Below are positions 1 through 12,217 of a stretch of DNA of 64,000 nt, piece after piece (positions within the stretch are counted from its first letter, which is position 1; every line of letters starts with the position of its first letter). The stretch is taken from positions 24,487,206 through 24,551,205 of the forward strand of contig NC_058044.1 of assembly GCF_020085105.1 (NCBI RefSeq), written 5' to 3'. The stretch is from Siniperca chuatsi. Taxonomy: Eukaryota > Chordata > Actinopteri > Centrarchiformes > Sinipercidae. Both the position numbers and the translations under genes were made by a program. The notes beneath the pieces were generated by a model. It saw nothing but the letters and a program-made list of their open reading frames with translations, did no database searches and was not told the DNA's origin.

Positions 1-198
1 TTTGTTTCTTAAACTGTCCAAACTCGATGAGGGGAAATTTCCATAACGCCGCATAATAACGCTGCAGGGTGGGAGTCCTCCGGCAGCGGAAGTGTTGGTG
101 CTGCAAGTTGTCCTGTTTTCTTCCTCTTTTCTATCTTCTAAACACTTGCCTTTTGACTAAGTTAATCATTACTTTAGTGACACTTTGGTCAGACGTGA

Positions 199-1734
199 AT
201 GAAGAAGTTGCTAATAATTAAAAATGTGCTGTTTAAGGTATATTTGTGTGATATCTTATGGCTCGACCTCTCCGGTATGGTTTTGCTTATTATGTTATCT
301 ATCATAATGATAGCTAGCTTTAATGCCTTGAAAGTGAAATTAAGAACCAATGGTCAACTCTCAGCCCTTGACATTAAGAGTTTTAATCATAGTTTTTGTT
401 ACTCTACAGCAAAATGTCAAACACAGTCGCTTTTTTTCCAGTAACCATTAGCCTGTTATAGTAAAAACATCACCTCTCATCTTCAACGCCTCCTCTGTCA
501 AAACACTTGTGACTCCAGTACTTGGGTGCTTTGGTTTAAAGAAGTCATCCCCTCCTTGTTAATCCTGCAGGTAGTGAATTTGCAGTAACAGTAGTTTCTG
601 TATACCTTTAGCTTTGCTGTAGAGTCAGACAGCAGAGACTCACAGAAGGTGCACCCTCTGTACACACATAAACTGGTGGGAAATGAATGGCACCTTTGTG
701 TGTGTAAACCACACATTATTCACTCTGTATTCAACACAGTCTACTGAGATTTAAAGTAGGGAACTGGCATCACTTAGGCAGAATGGAAACACTGCTAACC
801 CAAATACAAACTAAAATGAGGTTATGTATTATATACTGTGATGTATGAAGCACATGACTACCCTTCATGTAATACAGCCAAGGGGAAAGAGTAATTAATC
901 TGTCTCAGTCTTTCTTTCTCCTTGGGCTCTCCTCTTTGTTTGTTTCTCTCGTAACCTGAAAGAACACTTTTAAAATAAATAACAATAAGTGCACTCAATT
1001 CATTTTGTGTTATTAATAAAACAGTACTGAACAGTATTTATCAAATACGGTGTCTGTAGGACAGAGTTTTGAAAACTGTCAAGTAGTGAGTTTGCATCGA
1101 AAGCTTGCCCAGATCCATATAGACAGTTTCTGATTTTAACTCGTATTTTTTTTTAGACTGTAATAAGGAAAGTTCTTGTTTGTCTGCTTGTGTTTAGACA
1201 AATGAATGAAACAAAGTTTTTTGTTGAAAAACATGTTAATATTCCTCAGTAAGGTATCAAAAAAAGTTTCATTATGGTATTGGCACTGAAACGCAGGTAT
1301 CATATGGCCACTAGTATCGAAAAAGTTCAGCCGACATGCAGCCCTAGTTATTAATGAATAATAACAATCTCTGAAATTTAATGGACTATCAATTGTTAGA
1401 GGGAACAAAGTTAAAAAAAAAAACAGTTTGAGACATGAGCTCTCTCTCACTCTTTTCTTTCCTTCACAGTTTTTCTTTTTTTAAGGTTAATTTCTCCTGA
1501 TCACCAAAAATGCAATGCAGCCCTGTCCTTTTTCTTAGGGATTGAAAAGCAAAACCATTTCAATAGCTGATTACTTTAAATGCTGTCCAAGTGCCACATT
1601 TTACATTAAAAAATAGTTTTCTGGTATTTTCAGTATGTAGAGGTGGTTCCTTTGGAAGAACAGATTCAGCTCAAAGGGTTCAGCATAGTTGAGGAATTTA
1701 AGCTCCTTACTTTTTGGACAACATCTTGTGTGAG
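199..1734 (+). other. weak two-exon coding candidate, unrecognised
   Basis: ATG at 199 opens 13 codons (MKKLLIIKNVLFK) to AAG|gtatat at 237. A second block at 1634-1734 has an acceptor (tattttcag) and a donor (TGAG|gtaatt), and reads YVEVVPLEEQIQLKGFSIVE onward in the same frame. The phases agree (0, then 2). No convincing third exon was found: the exon-like block at 2760 would add a stop after 13 codons. It could be the 3' remnant of an upstream gene, a non-coding RNA, or chance. I cannot assign a family. Confidence 0.2.
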
Positions 1735-2759
1735 GTAATTAAATATTTTAGCTATTTCCTGTGATATCATGACTGTATCAGGTTACATGTTGGATAACAG
1801 TGGAGGCGGCAGTCTTGGTGCTATTTTAGAACAAGCAGAGGGTAGATAAGAAACTACAATGCCCTTTTTTGGTAAACATCCTTAAACAAGATTCACCTAA
1901 AATCCAATGTAAACATGCAGAGCAGAATTAATTACAAATGTCTTTGTTCAGATTTTAAAGGTTGGAGAATTTCTCTACATCAGTATGATAGATTTGTTGC
2001 TTATAGCATATTTGTTTTGTGGTCATATCTTGTCAGTGTTCATGTTGTTTGTTATTATGACTGAACCAGTACAGTGGGATTTTTGTCCCCCCAGCTTTAA
2101 GTTAAGCCAGCTTTAACAAAAGCTGTGAGCTGCAAGTTACATTAGTTACTGTACACACCAGTTTTTTTTATCTCTCCTCCAGGATGTAGTCTAAACTTGC
2201 CATCAGGAAACTGTAAATCCCTTCCAAGTGTAAACATGCAAGATAAAGCAAGGTCCAAAAATAATATCAAGGTAGACACTCTGAGGAATCTTTATTGTTA
2301 TAGTTACACAAAAGAAACATCCAAAAAACGCATCAAGAGGATAAAGCTTTCACAAGATTGATTTGTCAAATGGGGTCTTTGTAACAAATTAGTATAGGTC
2401 TCAGTTTTAGATAGTAATTAATCATTGATTACTGTCTGTAAATCAGTGACCAGTAGTGCCGGGAAACAGACTTGGCATTGTTGCTGTGGTGTAGATCTAA
2501 TTTGAATATTACAGTAGAAACCAGAGCCTGGAGCTTTGCACTGTTTAGCTGATCCAAATGACGAGGGACATCCTGCTGTAGTACAATAACTTGGGTGCTC
2601 TTCTTTTGAGTTGCTTCTGTCTGTCCATTAGTTTTTCAGGCACACGACATGATAAACCAGCACGCCTTTTCTCTGTACGTCCCTCCTCCTCCTCTCTCAT
2701 TCCCCCTTCAGCCCCACCTCCACCCCTCCTCACTGTTGCTTTCTCTCTCTTCCTGACAG

Positions 2760-2902
2760 GACACGCTCAGGACAGGACAGAAGCCGGCCGGTATAGCAAC
2801 ACTTGCAGCAGAGAGCATTTCATTGGATGGACACACACTAAAGGAGACAGTACCCTATATACGCAGAACATCACATGCTAAGATAACTATTGCAGCAACA
2901 CA
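2760..2902 (+). other. candidate non-coding exon upstream of hap1
   Basis: A long pyrimidine tract ends in ttcctgacag at 2759, and a strong donor (ACA|gtaagt) follows 2902. The enclosed 143 bp is relatively GC-rich but has no sustained frame. It could be a 5' UTR exon of hap1. The splice signals are seen; the link is inference. Confidence 0.25.
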
Positions 2903-4736
2903 GTAAGTCTGTTTCAGTTTTTTAATTAATTCTCTGGCTTACTGGCTTGTCCAGTGTTATTAGCATTTAGCATGCTGTCTCTGTGTCTGTTGCTGTACTC
3001 AGTCTTTGTTGATTAGCCTTGATCAAGCACAGAAGCGTTTACCTGTTTGTTTTTCTACCCTCCTGGTACTTGTCATGTCAACATGACTGAACTAAATAAA
3101 AGGATTTTGTCTGCCTAATTGGGCTGTTTTGTGTGCAAAACAGTGATGTATATACTCGATGGATGGATTTATTGCCCTATGCTATTTAAGTCTGTTGATC
3201 ATTTTGTCTTAGTTGAATTAGTCATGGTGATTTTTAAATTTTGCTTTAGGCTTGTCTCTTTGTACTTTTGGACCAACCCTGCTGATTAGTTGTCCCGAGG
3301 CAATTTAATTTTCTGTTCTGACTGTTGTATTCATCTCTGAACTGTCAGATGTCACAAAGTGAGGGAGGCCTCCCTTTTTATTTTCTGTTTGTTGTTGTTT
3401 AATGTTCAGCTGTTTCTGATCACAACACATAAGAATGCCTAATTCGAGCATTTGTATGATGGGACTTATAACATAACACATAACATGACTTAAGAGTTTG
3501 TACCCTGAAATATTTTTTTTAATCTTTTCTGTTTTTTAATTTAATCAATTATCAGAGGCTAATAGGTAAAGAATAGAGAAACAAATCTAGAAACAGATGT
3601 GGTGTAAAATGTGTACAGCGTAAATACATATTTTTTCCCATGAAGTAAGCATGAGTAAATCATCTTGTGCTCCTTAAAGAACTTTTAAAGTTGAGAATGG
3701 CCCCAAAGTGTGTGGAGAAATGCTTTCTGTCATTTCAGAGTGTCTCAAGGACACTTAGTGGTGTACAGTAACCTGCATCAAAGTGAATGCAATACAGCTG
3801 AGCAACAGTCTAATCTGGTGTAAACGTTAGGTAGTTAATATGTTATGTGTGGTTTGGCCTCCATTGTTTATTTGTTTTTGTTTTTTTAGATTTCAGATAC
3901 ATATTCAGCTCTGGGTTGTGGTCTCTTAAGTAAAAGTGCTTAAATTCAGGGAACTTTGCAGCTGAGGTCGAATAAAAAGTTTTCTTAAAAATGAAAAAGA
4001 CAACTTGATGTGTTTAAACGAGATGTATTTTATAATACAAAAAAAACTGATTGAGCTTCAACCAGGGCTCCAGATTGCCCCCATCTGAAATAATCTCTTG
4101 TTTTAGCACTCTTTAAAGTGTGAATCCTGCTTGTCGTCTCACTGGGAGCACATACAGGCTTTCGATAGTACTGATGGGAATTTGCAGCATGGAATAATTA
4201 TTTCAACCTTGCCTCTTGATCTGTCAGTCACATTTCTGTTTTAAAGGTCATGGCAGTCTCAGCAGGCTGGCTCTCTGTTGTACATTAGCCTAATCTTTCA
4301 CTTAGCATTAGACAAGTTGTTATTCCTGCCCAAAGCTCAAGATCTACAGGGTGATTAAGTTGGAATATGGGTCTGACGTTTTGAATCAAAGTTGTGCATG
4401 TCCCTTACAGCTCCTGCAGCAGATTTGAAGGGCCGCATGTTGAGTGAATAGAGCAGATTGCCCTTTAGAGAGTGAGTAATTGGTATTTGGGTTTTTGTGA
4501 CCACTTTCTTTTCATGTGGAGTTGCTGTCCACATATAGCTCTCCCAGTTGTCAGGGTGACATTCTTGCTCATGTTAAGGCCCTCTGTATACCGGCCTGTT
4601 GTTTGTTTCCCATGCTCTTTTCCTCCTGTTTGTCTATTTTATCTCTATGTCTAATGCTGTCTAGCTGTTAGGCTCTCTTTCTCATTTGTTCTCGTCCCCC
4701 TCATCTGAACACCATATTCTTTCCTAGTACTGAAAT

Positions 4737-5060
4737 TAGTCAGTTAATCACATAAAAATGTAATAATTGACTAATTGTCACTTATCACACATTCACTGGT
4801 TCCAGCTTCTCTAGTGTGAGGCTTTGTTGCTTTTCATATTATTGTAAACTGAACATCTTTGAGTTTTGCACTGTTTGTTGGTTAAATACAAGCAATTTGA
4901 AGACGTCACCTTGGGCTCTGAGAAATTGTTTTGGGAATTTTTCAATGTTTTCTATGATTCTGTAGACTAGATGATTATTCGATTGTTTCAATAACATGAT
5001 TGACAGGTTGACCAGTATTTATCTTTAGTTATCATTATCATCATTAGTTGCAGCTCTACC
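4737..5060. repeat. dispersed repeat, copy 1 of a pair
   Basis: Shares order and wording with 13925-14290: TAATTGACTAATTG-type start, 'cagcttctc', 'tgtaaactg', 'gaaattgttttgggaatttt', 'gtagactag', and a closing 'attagttgcagctct'. An ancient short interspersed or inverted-repeat DNA element of fish type; class not determined. Confidence 0.5.
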
Positions 5061-8000
5061 CTTTCCTCCCATTCTCCGGGGTTTCATCTAAGCCACCTCG
5101 TCTATATCAGTCCATTTCTCAAGCCTTTCCAGCTCTCTTTAATGTGGCGAACTTCAATACTTGTTTTGCATCAGTCATCATATCCTGTCTTTTGTCATGA
5201 TGTCCGCTTTGTGTTTGCATTGTGCTGACCTGAGCCTGATATTTAAAAAAAGATGTTGTATTATATAACAGATATCAGGACAGATATCATTTTACAACAT
5301 ATCTTTGTTGTATGAAAGTGATCCATGGCCATGTGGCGAGATGACACAAGGCTGTACTGCTGCGTATTAGAGCTTAAAATCCTTTCTTTCTCAGATGTTT
5401 CCTCAGTCAGCTTTATGGTTGATATCACGGAATGACTAATAGACTTGTCCTTTTATGGAAACTTGGCAAAGAACGTATGGGTAGTTAATGGTTAATCAAA
5501 CAATTCTCCTAATTCAACGCTATGATTGAGTCCGGTGCTTCAGAACAACTGCCATTTTCAATAATGAGTGCATGATGTCATCAGTGGGATTATAACTGCT
5601 GGTCTGACTGAACACCGGTGTCACCGCAGGACAGATGTTTATTTGGCTGTGTGTAGCTGGTTAGTGATGACATGGACAATGAAGTTGTGGTTCATAGTTC
5701 TGTAACCCAACCGATACAGGATTTTTAAATTCCCATATTAAAATTTGAGAGTTTTGTTTACACAGTCCATAACATAGATAAACATTTTTGATAAGGTTCC
5801 CCTGAATGTATTCCTTGAATCTGTGCTCTGGTTATGGCTAAATCTAACTGGATTTAATAATAGCAATCTAAAGGTTTTAAAGGGTTTCAGAGTTGGGTGA
5901 TTTATTACACTGTATGCAACATTATTTTTCTCAGACAGATTTGTGTTTATATGGTTATTTGGTTGTATAATGTGTGTGATTTTATTTACATCTAAATTTT
6001 GCAGGCCAGTAATAAATGTGAAGATATACAGAGCTATTAACTCAGTATATTTTTCTCTATTTTTCTCTTTTCACTAATAATTTATTCTTACATTTTTGCC
6101 TGCCTTGGTTGGATTAAGATTGAATAAAGGATCAATGTGATTGTTCAGTCCTGTGTGAATGTCACAGATATTGTGACCTGAGCAGCAGAATATCGCATTA
6201 GTTGGCAACACGGATAGACATGCATTACTTGTTAAACATCATATTGCAGTTTGATTGGTCCATAAATGTCTTGTGATGCAGAGTGTGTGGGTGCAAGCAG
6301 GTTGCAGGTTGTTTGTGGACCTAATGGTGTGCTCAGATCGTGAAATGATGCATGCCCGCTTATCTCTGGACTATAACATACTCTAGACGCTCTGTTGGGT
6401 CATCTCCTTTTAGCTGATTAGGTTCAAATATTTAATCCAGTCTGATGAAGTCAGATGATGTTGTTAAATTCAGTGGAATTAGAGATTTTGAAGAACTTAA
6501 AGTTTGATGATTTTCTGTTGTGCTAGCTTTGATATGTCACACAGTATTGTAAGATGGTTACATCATTTACATGATCATTATATCATGATATAGTATTACA
6601 TGACATATTTTCCAAAAGTTGTTTATGTTCAACAGTGCAGAAGAACAGAATATCTCAAAGCATTTCTGTAATGCACAGCCTCTTAGCCCGGCCTGTAAAA
6701 CTCTCTAATGACATTCAGTCATTAAATGGCTGCAATTATCCAGACCATGTTAGCATTATTCTGCAGTGTCCTGAAGGTTATGTTTTGTGATGCATGCTGG
6801 AGTTAAGTGAGTTTATTTGCACCTCAAGGGATTTAAAGCACTTTAAGCTATGGCCCTAGTTGCTGTTATTGTTAATCTTACAGATGTTCTTGTAGATTTT
6901 TAAGAAGTAAACAAATTCAAAGGCAGTCTCATTTTCTATCAAATATTGTGTCACTCTCCTCTTATATTGATAACCTTGGAGAACGGATGTACTGTAGACT
7001 GCCCTGTAAGTTATGAAAGCAAGGATTTACTGCATGCTCTTTTAGGTTGAGTTGAGACAAAACAGAGAATGTGTTTTTACGTTTCTTTTCATTCCATTTA
7101 ATCCACCTCTTATTATTTTGCATCACACGGAAGCTCTCCTATCATAATTTGGTACAAGGACTTGTGAAAGCATATGAACAAGTTAAAAACCAAGGGCACG
7201 CTGACTGCCAGATATTCATTTAATTAATGAAAAGTTCATTAAAATTGGCTGCTTTTAAACTAATTGGTTTCAGCTTTTTGGACCAAAGCTACAGTAAGTT
7301 GTCGGTGTGCCAAATTATATGACATGTATTTGTTAACTTTAAGAAGCATTTGCTTAACGGATCTTAGAGTTAACTGACCTGAATTCCTCTACATGTCATT
7401 TTAAGTTTTAAGATATGCTGTTGTACTTCATATTTTTCTAATTTCTATATGTTTAAAATGACCAAAACTGCTACAACATCCCAATCACAGTAGATAATTT
7501 GGTGCTTTGCTGCATAAATGAACTACTGACAGTTTTTCAGTTTTCTGAGCAGTGATAAGTTCAGAGTTGTAGATCCCTTTGGCTAGTTACAGAAGAGGTC
7601 AAAAGAAAAGAGCCTTTTGACTAGTTGCTAGTGACTAAGTTCCCATGTCTCAAATGCACCCCTCCTTCATCCCCTTTAGTGCATCCTCTCTCCCTCCCCC
7701 TCCTCCCTCCTCCCTCCTCCCTCCTTCTCTCTTTCACTCCTGTGTGCCTCTGCTCACGTACACACCCTCCTGGAAGGGCATTGTTTGCTCAGAGTACCAA
7801 CGCAGAGCTTTTGAAACCCTTTTTACCTCTGTTGTGTTCAGCTCAAGTCCAGTCCAGGCTCCAAGGTCAAAGGCAGACGTGACTTCAAGCCAGTAGCATG
7901 AAACACCAGCCTTTCTTACTGTAGTTCATTCAGTAGTAGTGATTCATTTTGTTATTATTTTATTAGATTAATGTCACATTGATTCTGGCTACAATGCACT

Positions 8001-9043
8001 TTCAAAAACCCCTGATGGCATTTTAAGTCTGTTTTGGCCAGTAATTCTGATCACAGAAGTTGGTGCTCTAATCTTCTCTGCAGCTCTATTATATTCTGTA
8101 TGAATGACAGTTTGTTTGTTTTTTCTCTGGCATCCTGCCTAGTACAGTAAAAAGATGAGAATACAAATGAGGCAGAGATGGCTAATAACCATGTCTCCTA
8201 GTGTCACCCTTAAGTAGCCGACAGGGTCTCGCTTGGCTGTATGATTAACAAACCAACAGTGTGTTTCACTCATTGCTAAATTGGAACTGACAGAGTGTTA
8301 ATGTGAAAAGCTTCAACATGCCTGTTTTTTTTTCTCTCCATGAGTAGCTCATAGCTTTTGTTTTGTGTGCCTGTGAAATTAAGGTATTTTTATACCCACA
8401 AAATTAATCTATGTGAAGTGAATTTCATTCTGTTGTGGGCAAGTGTAAGTGAGAACCTTTACCCTCCTCACAACACACATAGATTACTGCCAGAAATGGT
8501 CTGTCTGATGGGGGTGAATATAAAAGCTGAAGTGTATGCAGGTGGTGTGACTCCTCTGACAGGTTTAAGAGAGAGAGGACTGATGGGGAAGTGTTGGCCA
8601 CAAACCAACACACTCAGCTGATTGGATGGATTGTGCAGTGGAGAGCAGAGGAGACCAACGAGGATAAAGGGAAATAATGGGCTTCTGGTGATGATAGTGA
8701 TACTGGTGCTGGGGGGTTCATTCATGTGTAATCAAGTGGGTGTATTATGATGTGTTCTCAGCTGTGTATGTGCACTATTCTTACCGCGATAGGCTAGTAG
8801 CTGTTGCTTTAATTGGGCCTAAACCTTTGCCCTCTGGCCAGCATGTTTTATTGACTGCAATAACTGGGTCAAGGTATCAAGTGTCCTTTTGTTACCAGCC
8901 TGGGTAAAGCATGAAGCCTTTACGTGACTTGAATTTATGAGAAGAGCATTATTGTAACAATAATACACGGCTTTTTGAACCGTGTGAGAATATTTTTATT
9001 ATCTATATAAAAAATCTGCAAGATTCAGAACATGTTATAAGCG

Positions 9044-9070
9044 TCAAACTACGTATAAGACGTAGTTTGA
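9044..9070. repeat. short perfect hairpin
   Basis: TCAAACTACGT and ACGTAGTTTGA separated by 5 bases. No function can be assigned. Confidence 0.5.
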
Positions 9071-9194
9071 TGATGTCATGAAGTAGCATGGGATCATGGG
9101 AGTTGTTGTCTTCATTGTTAAACAACCACCATTGCAGATAAAAATCTGTCTGACGTGACTCAGACAGAAATCATGTTTTATTCACGTTACGTTT

Positions 9195-9955
9195 AGTCAT
9201 GTTCGCCGTAGTGTGGTCACGATACCAAAATTATGACTTTGATACGATACCTGCCTAAATATCTTGATACCGACACTGAAATGATACCATGTCAAATAAA
9301 TAAAACATCAGGAAAAGTAATGGTAGGCCCTGCACACCACAGTAGTGCACTAAAGTAGACTGAACACAAATGACTCAATACACCTCCTTGGCGGAGGTTT
9401 TAGCAGCTTGCAAGTTTTGGTAAAGTTAACGCTACCAGTGGACCTTAATCACCCCATGTTTTTGTTGGTTGGTAATTGTTGCGTTTGCATATAGAGATGT
9501 TTATAACATGGTAAGTTAGTTAAAAAGCTAAAGCCAAATTAAACCTCTTTCCCTTAATTGCCTCGTTAAACTCCGTTGGTGAAAAAAGTTTGCTTGCCAC
9601 AAAATAAATCACACTCGTTTGACTTATATTTGAGGGAATGTAATTATGTTATCTATCATTCGCTAACTTGTCGCTCTTTGAATTCCTTGAACAGGTCGGC
9701 ATGTCTGTTGGCAAGATGCTTTGCCAAGCTGTACGTGTTGGCTCCCTTGGTCTGCGTGAGTTTAAAACATCTTTTACAGACGGGCTTTGTGGTGTCCGTG
9801 GGCTTGCCCTGACTGTCGGCTATGTATCGAAATAATGCCATATTTAACACTCATTCTTAAAGTACCAGTTCTTATAAAATGGGGTATAGTACCGTTTTTA
9901 ACCGCAGGGTATCACGATACCTTTCTAGTATCGGTATACTGTGCAACACAGGTTC
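9195..9955 (-). mobile_element. hAT-like transposon remnant with BED zinc-finger exon
   Basis: The minus-strand frame 9656-9850 encodes a BED-type finger: CKRC, then Leu/His spacing ending HLANRH, as in the N-terminus of hAT transposases. It is flanked by related 'cgatacc...ggtatc' sequences near 9220-9300 and 9885-9950. No transposase catalytic core follows, so the copy is non-autonomous or decayed. Edges are approximate. Confidence 0.55.
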
Positions 9956-10308
9956 GCAGACTTCCTTCCTCACTCTCTGACGTATACCGTGTTTCCCCCG
10001 GAAGTTATAGCAACTAGAGGGGGTAAAGGGGATATGACATTTTAATGCGGAAATGTTACATATTTAATACTTACTATTATTATTATTTTAATTATTATTA
10101 CCTTTAAATGATTATGTTCACTTCCGTACACACAACATTATGTGTTTATGCTTGTTGTGTATTGTTATTGTGTCATTGTATATTACCACATTTATGGTTG
10201 CCTTTATAGTGTGAAAATATGGAGGTATAATATAGATATTATATAAAATTGTATTAAATACGTTTGTAGGTTACTTTTATCTTCAAAGACAAAACTACAT
10301 ACATTATA

Positions 10309-10974
10309 CACTCAGTTGTCAGTTTATTAGGTACACCTAGCTAAATCTAATGCAGTGACCTTCATGAATGTGTAGGGGATAAATTGTGACTTAACAGCTC
10401 AAAGGTTTATAATATTGTAACAGTTAATCAAAAAGTACTAACAGCTTATTGTGTTAGAGTACAATTTTACTGAGTTCTGTAAGCAAGCAAAGTGCTGTCA
10501 TGTGAAAGTAAGTGTGATTGCTCTGAGAAGTCGTGGAACAGATTATAATTGTTTCACCCTGAGCTGGATAGATAGCAAAGCCTATGTGTGTGTGTATGCA
10601 TCAACTGGCGAGATTGTGTCCAAATTATATGAAGGTCAAGTTGGTGTGTGAGATGTTTTTCACTTATTATAAGAAAGATGGGAAGGGACAACTGAAAGAC
10701 TGCACATTCTGTTGTGAGATTTTCATGTCTTTCTGTCTTGTGTACACAATAAAAGAAACTTGCATTCACAGATACGTTGGTAGACGTTTATTAAGAACCT
10801 AAGAATTTCTCTAGAACAAAGGTTATAATATTCAGTTTTTGTTGAGGCTGTTTTAGAGAGTTGTTGATGCAACTGTATGTTTCTGTTATTTAGCCTACCC
10901 TCATTAATATAAATAGGGTGCATTAAAGTGCATTAGTTTTAGCTAGGTGTACCTAATAAACTGGCAAGTGAGTG
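10309..10974. mobile_element. non-autonomous DNA transposon with 37-bp terminal inverted repeats
   Basis: The ends are cactcagttgtcagtttatt.. (10309-10345) and its near-perfect complement (10938-10974; 2 mismatches in 37), both carrying the TTAGGTACACCTAGCTAAA core. The 666-bp interior has no transposase. The superfamily was not established. Confidence 0.75.
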
Positions 10975-11581
10975 TGTGTTCAAATGCAAAGACTGTAAAT
11001 CTTACATATATACATATTCAAATTCTTCTTTTCCATATGTGTATATTATTGGGCAATATTTAAAATGGGTGGCATAAATGGTACAATACTGAATCAGTCA
11101 CAGATCAGTTCAGTGCAGACATTTTGCTTTATACTATATGGAATAAGACACACTCTACACCTAGCTGTAGCTACTGGTGTTAACGGTTCTGTGTGTAATT
11201 CATATAGCATGTACTGCCGTGCTGTGTATGTTTTTAGTACACAAGGTTACAGTTATGCTGAGGAACCTGATCCGTGTGTTGCTTCAGCCTGTGGTAACTC
11301 TATCGTTGTGACCCTAATACACAGACAGAAGGCCAGGCCCGGCTTTGCTTATAGTGAAAGGCTCTTTGATCAAACAAAAGGTTTGATGTTGGGAGAGTTC
11401 ACATCTTTTGAAAAATAAATGAATCTCAATTACTTACATGATTAGATGTATTAGAAACTGTAGCCTAGGTAACAAGTGTTATTCAGTGCTGTTCAGTATA
11501 TTTATTTTGCCCGTGTTGGTTGGTTGTGAAATTAATTACCTTAAAATTTATGAGGAGTATATTTAAAAAAAAAAAAAAATA

Positions 11582-11584
<3 letters not shown>

Positions 11585-11668
<84 letters not shown>
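11585..11668. repeat. (AT)n microsatellite
   Basis: About 40 uninterrupted AT units, flanked by A- and T-runs. Confidence 0.97.
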
Positions 11669-11669
<1 letters not shown>

Positions 11670-12217
11670 TTTTTTTTTTTATATATAAAGCTATGCAATG
11701 AACATATAGGGTGTCATTGGAGTTGCTGTTTTTTATAATAATGATATGACACTTTCTTCACTAGTTTTATTACAGATATACAATATGTTAGAGTAAGGCT
11801 GCACAAATAATTGAAAAAAGATTAGAAAAGTATCACTCGCCTCAGTTTCCAAATAAGATGAGGCTGCAGTTACTGGTAAAACAAAAACTTTCATTATATT
11901 CCCACAGAGTAAATGTTAAGCAATGTCTGAGTTTTTCATTAGATATTTGCTGAAAATCTGATGACTGAAAACAAACTGTTGTCACACCATATTGTAGTCT
12001 AGGCATACAGTACTGTAAATGACACAATTGCAATATTCAGCAAAAGAACTTCTATCAGTATTGTGTAGCCCTATATTAAAGCTATAATTCCTGTACCATT
12101 CTAATGTTTCTACTCTCTTTTCTTCCCTCTCTTCCTCTTTGTATTTTACTTTCTCTAGTCATTACCTTCTCAGCCAATCAGAGCCTGATGCCCTGGAAGC
12201 CTGCGTTGTCTCCCTGA

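Larger units (their letters stand above)
2903..9190. other. AT-rich non-coding stretch upstream of hap1
   Basis: No gene is seen. It holds one copy of a dispersed repeat (4737-5060) and a pyrimidine-rich block near 7660-7740. Remaining open frames are short and without family features. Confidence 0.5.

Noticed and set aside
1246-1345. Possible second hAT remnant ('ggtatc...cactgaaac...ggtatc')
   Set aside because: Similarity to 9220-9300 is patchy and too weak without alignment.
2545-2881. Overlapping open frames on both strands
   Set aside because: Low-complexity pyrimidine/purine stretch before a splice acceptor; no family features.
7625-7896. Pro/Ser-rich open frames
   Set aside because: Arise from a (TCCC)n-like pyrimidine tract; no exon context.
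11483-11698. Ile/Tyr-repeat open frame
   Set aside because: Pure translation of the (AT)n microsatellite.
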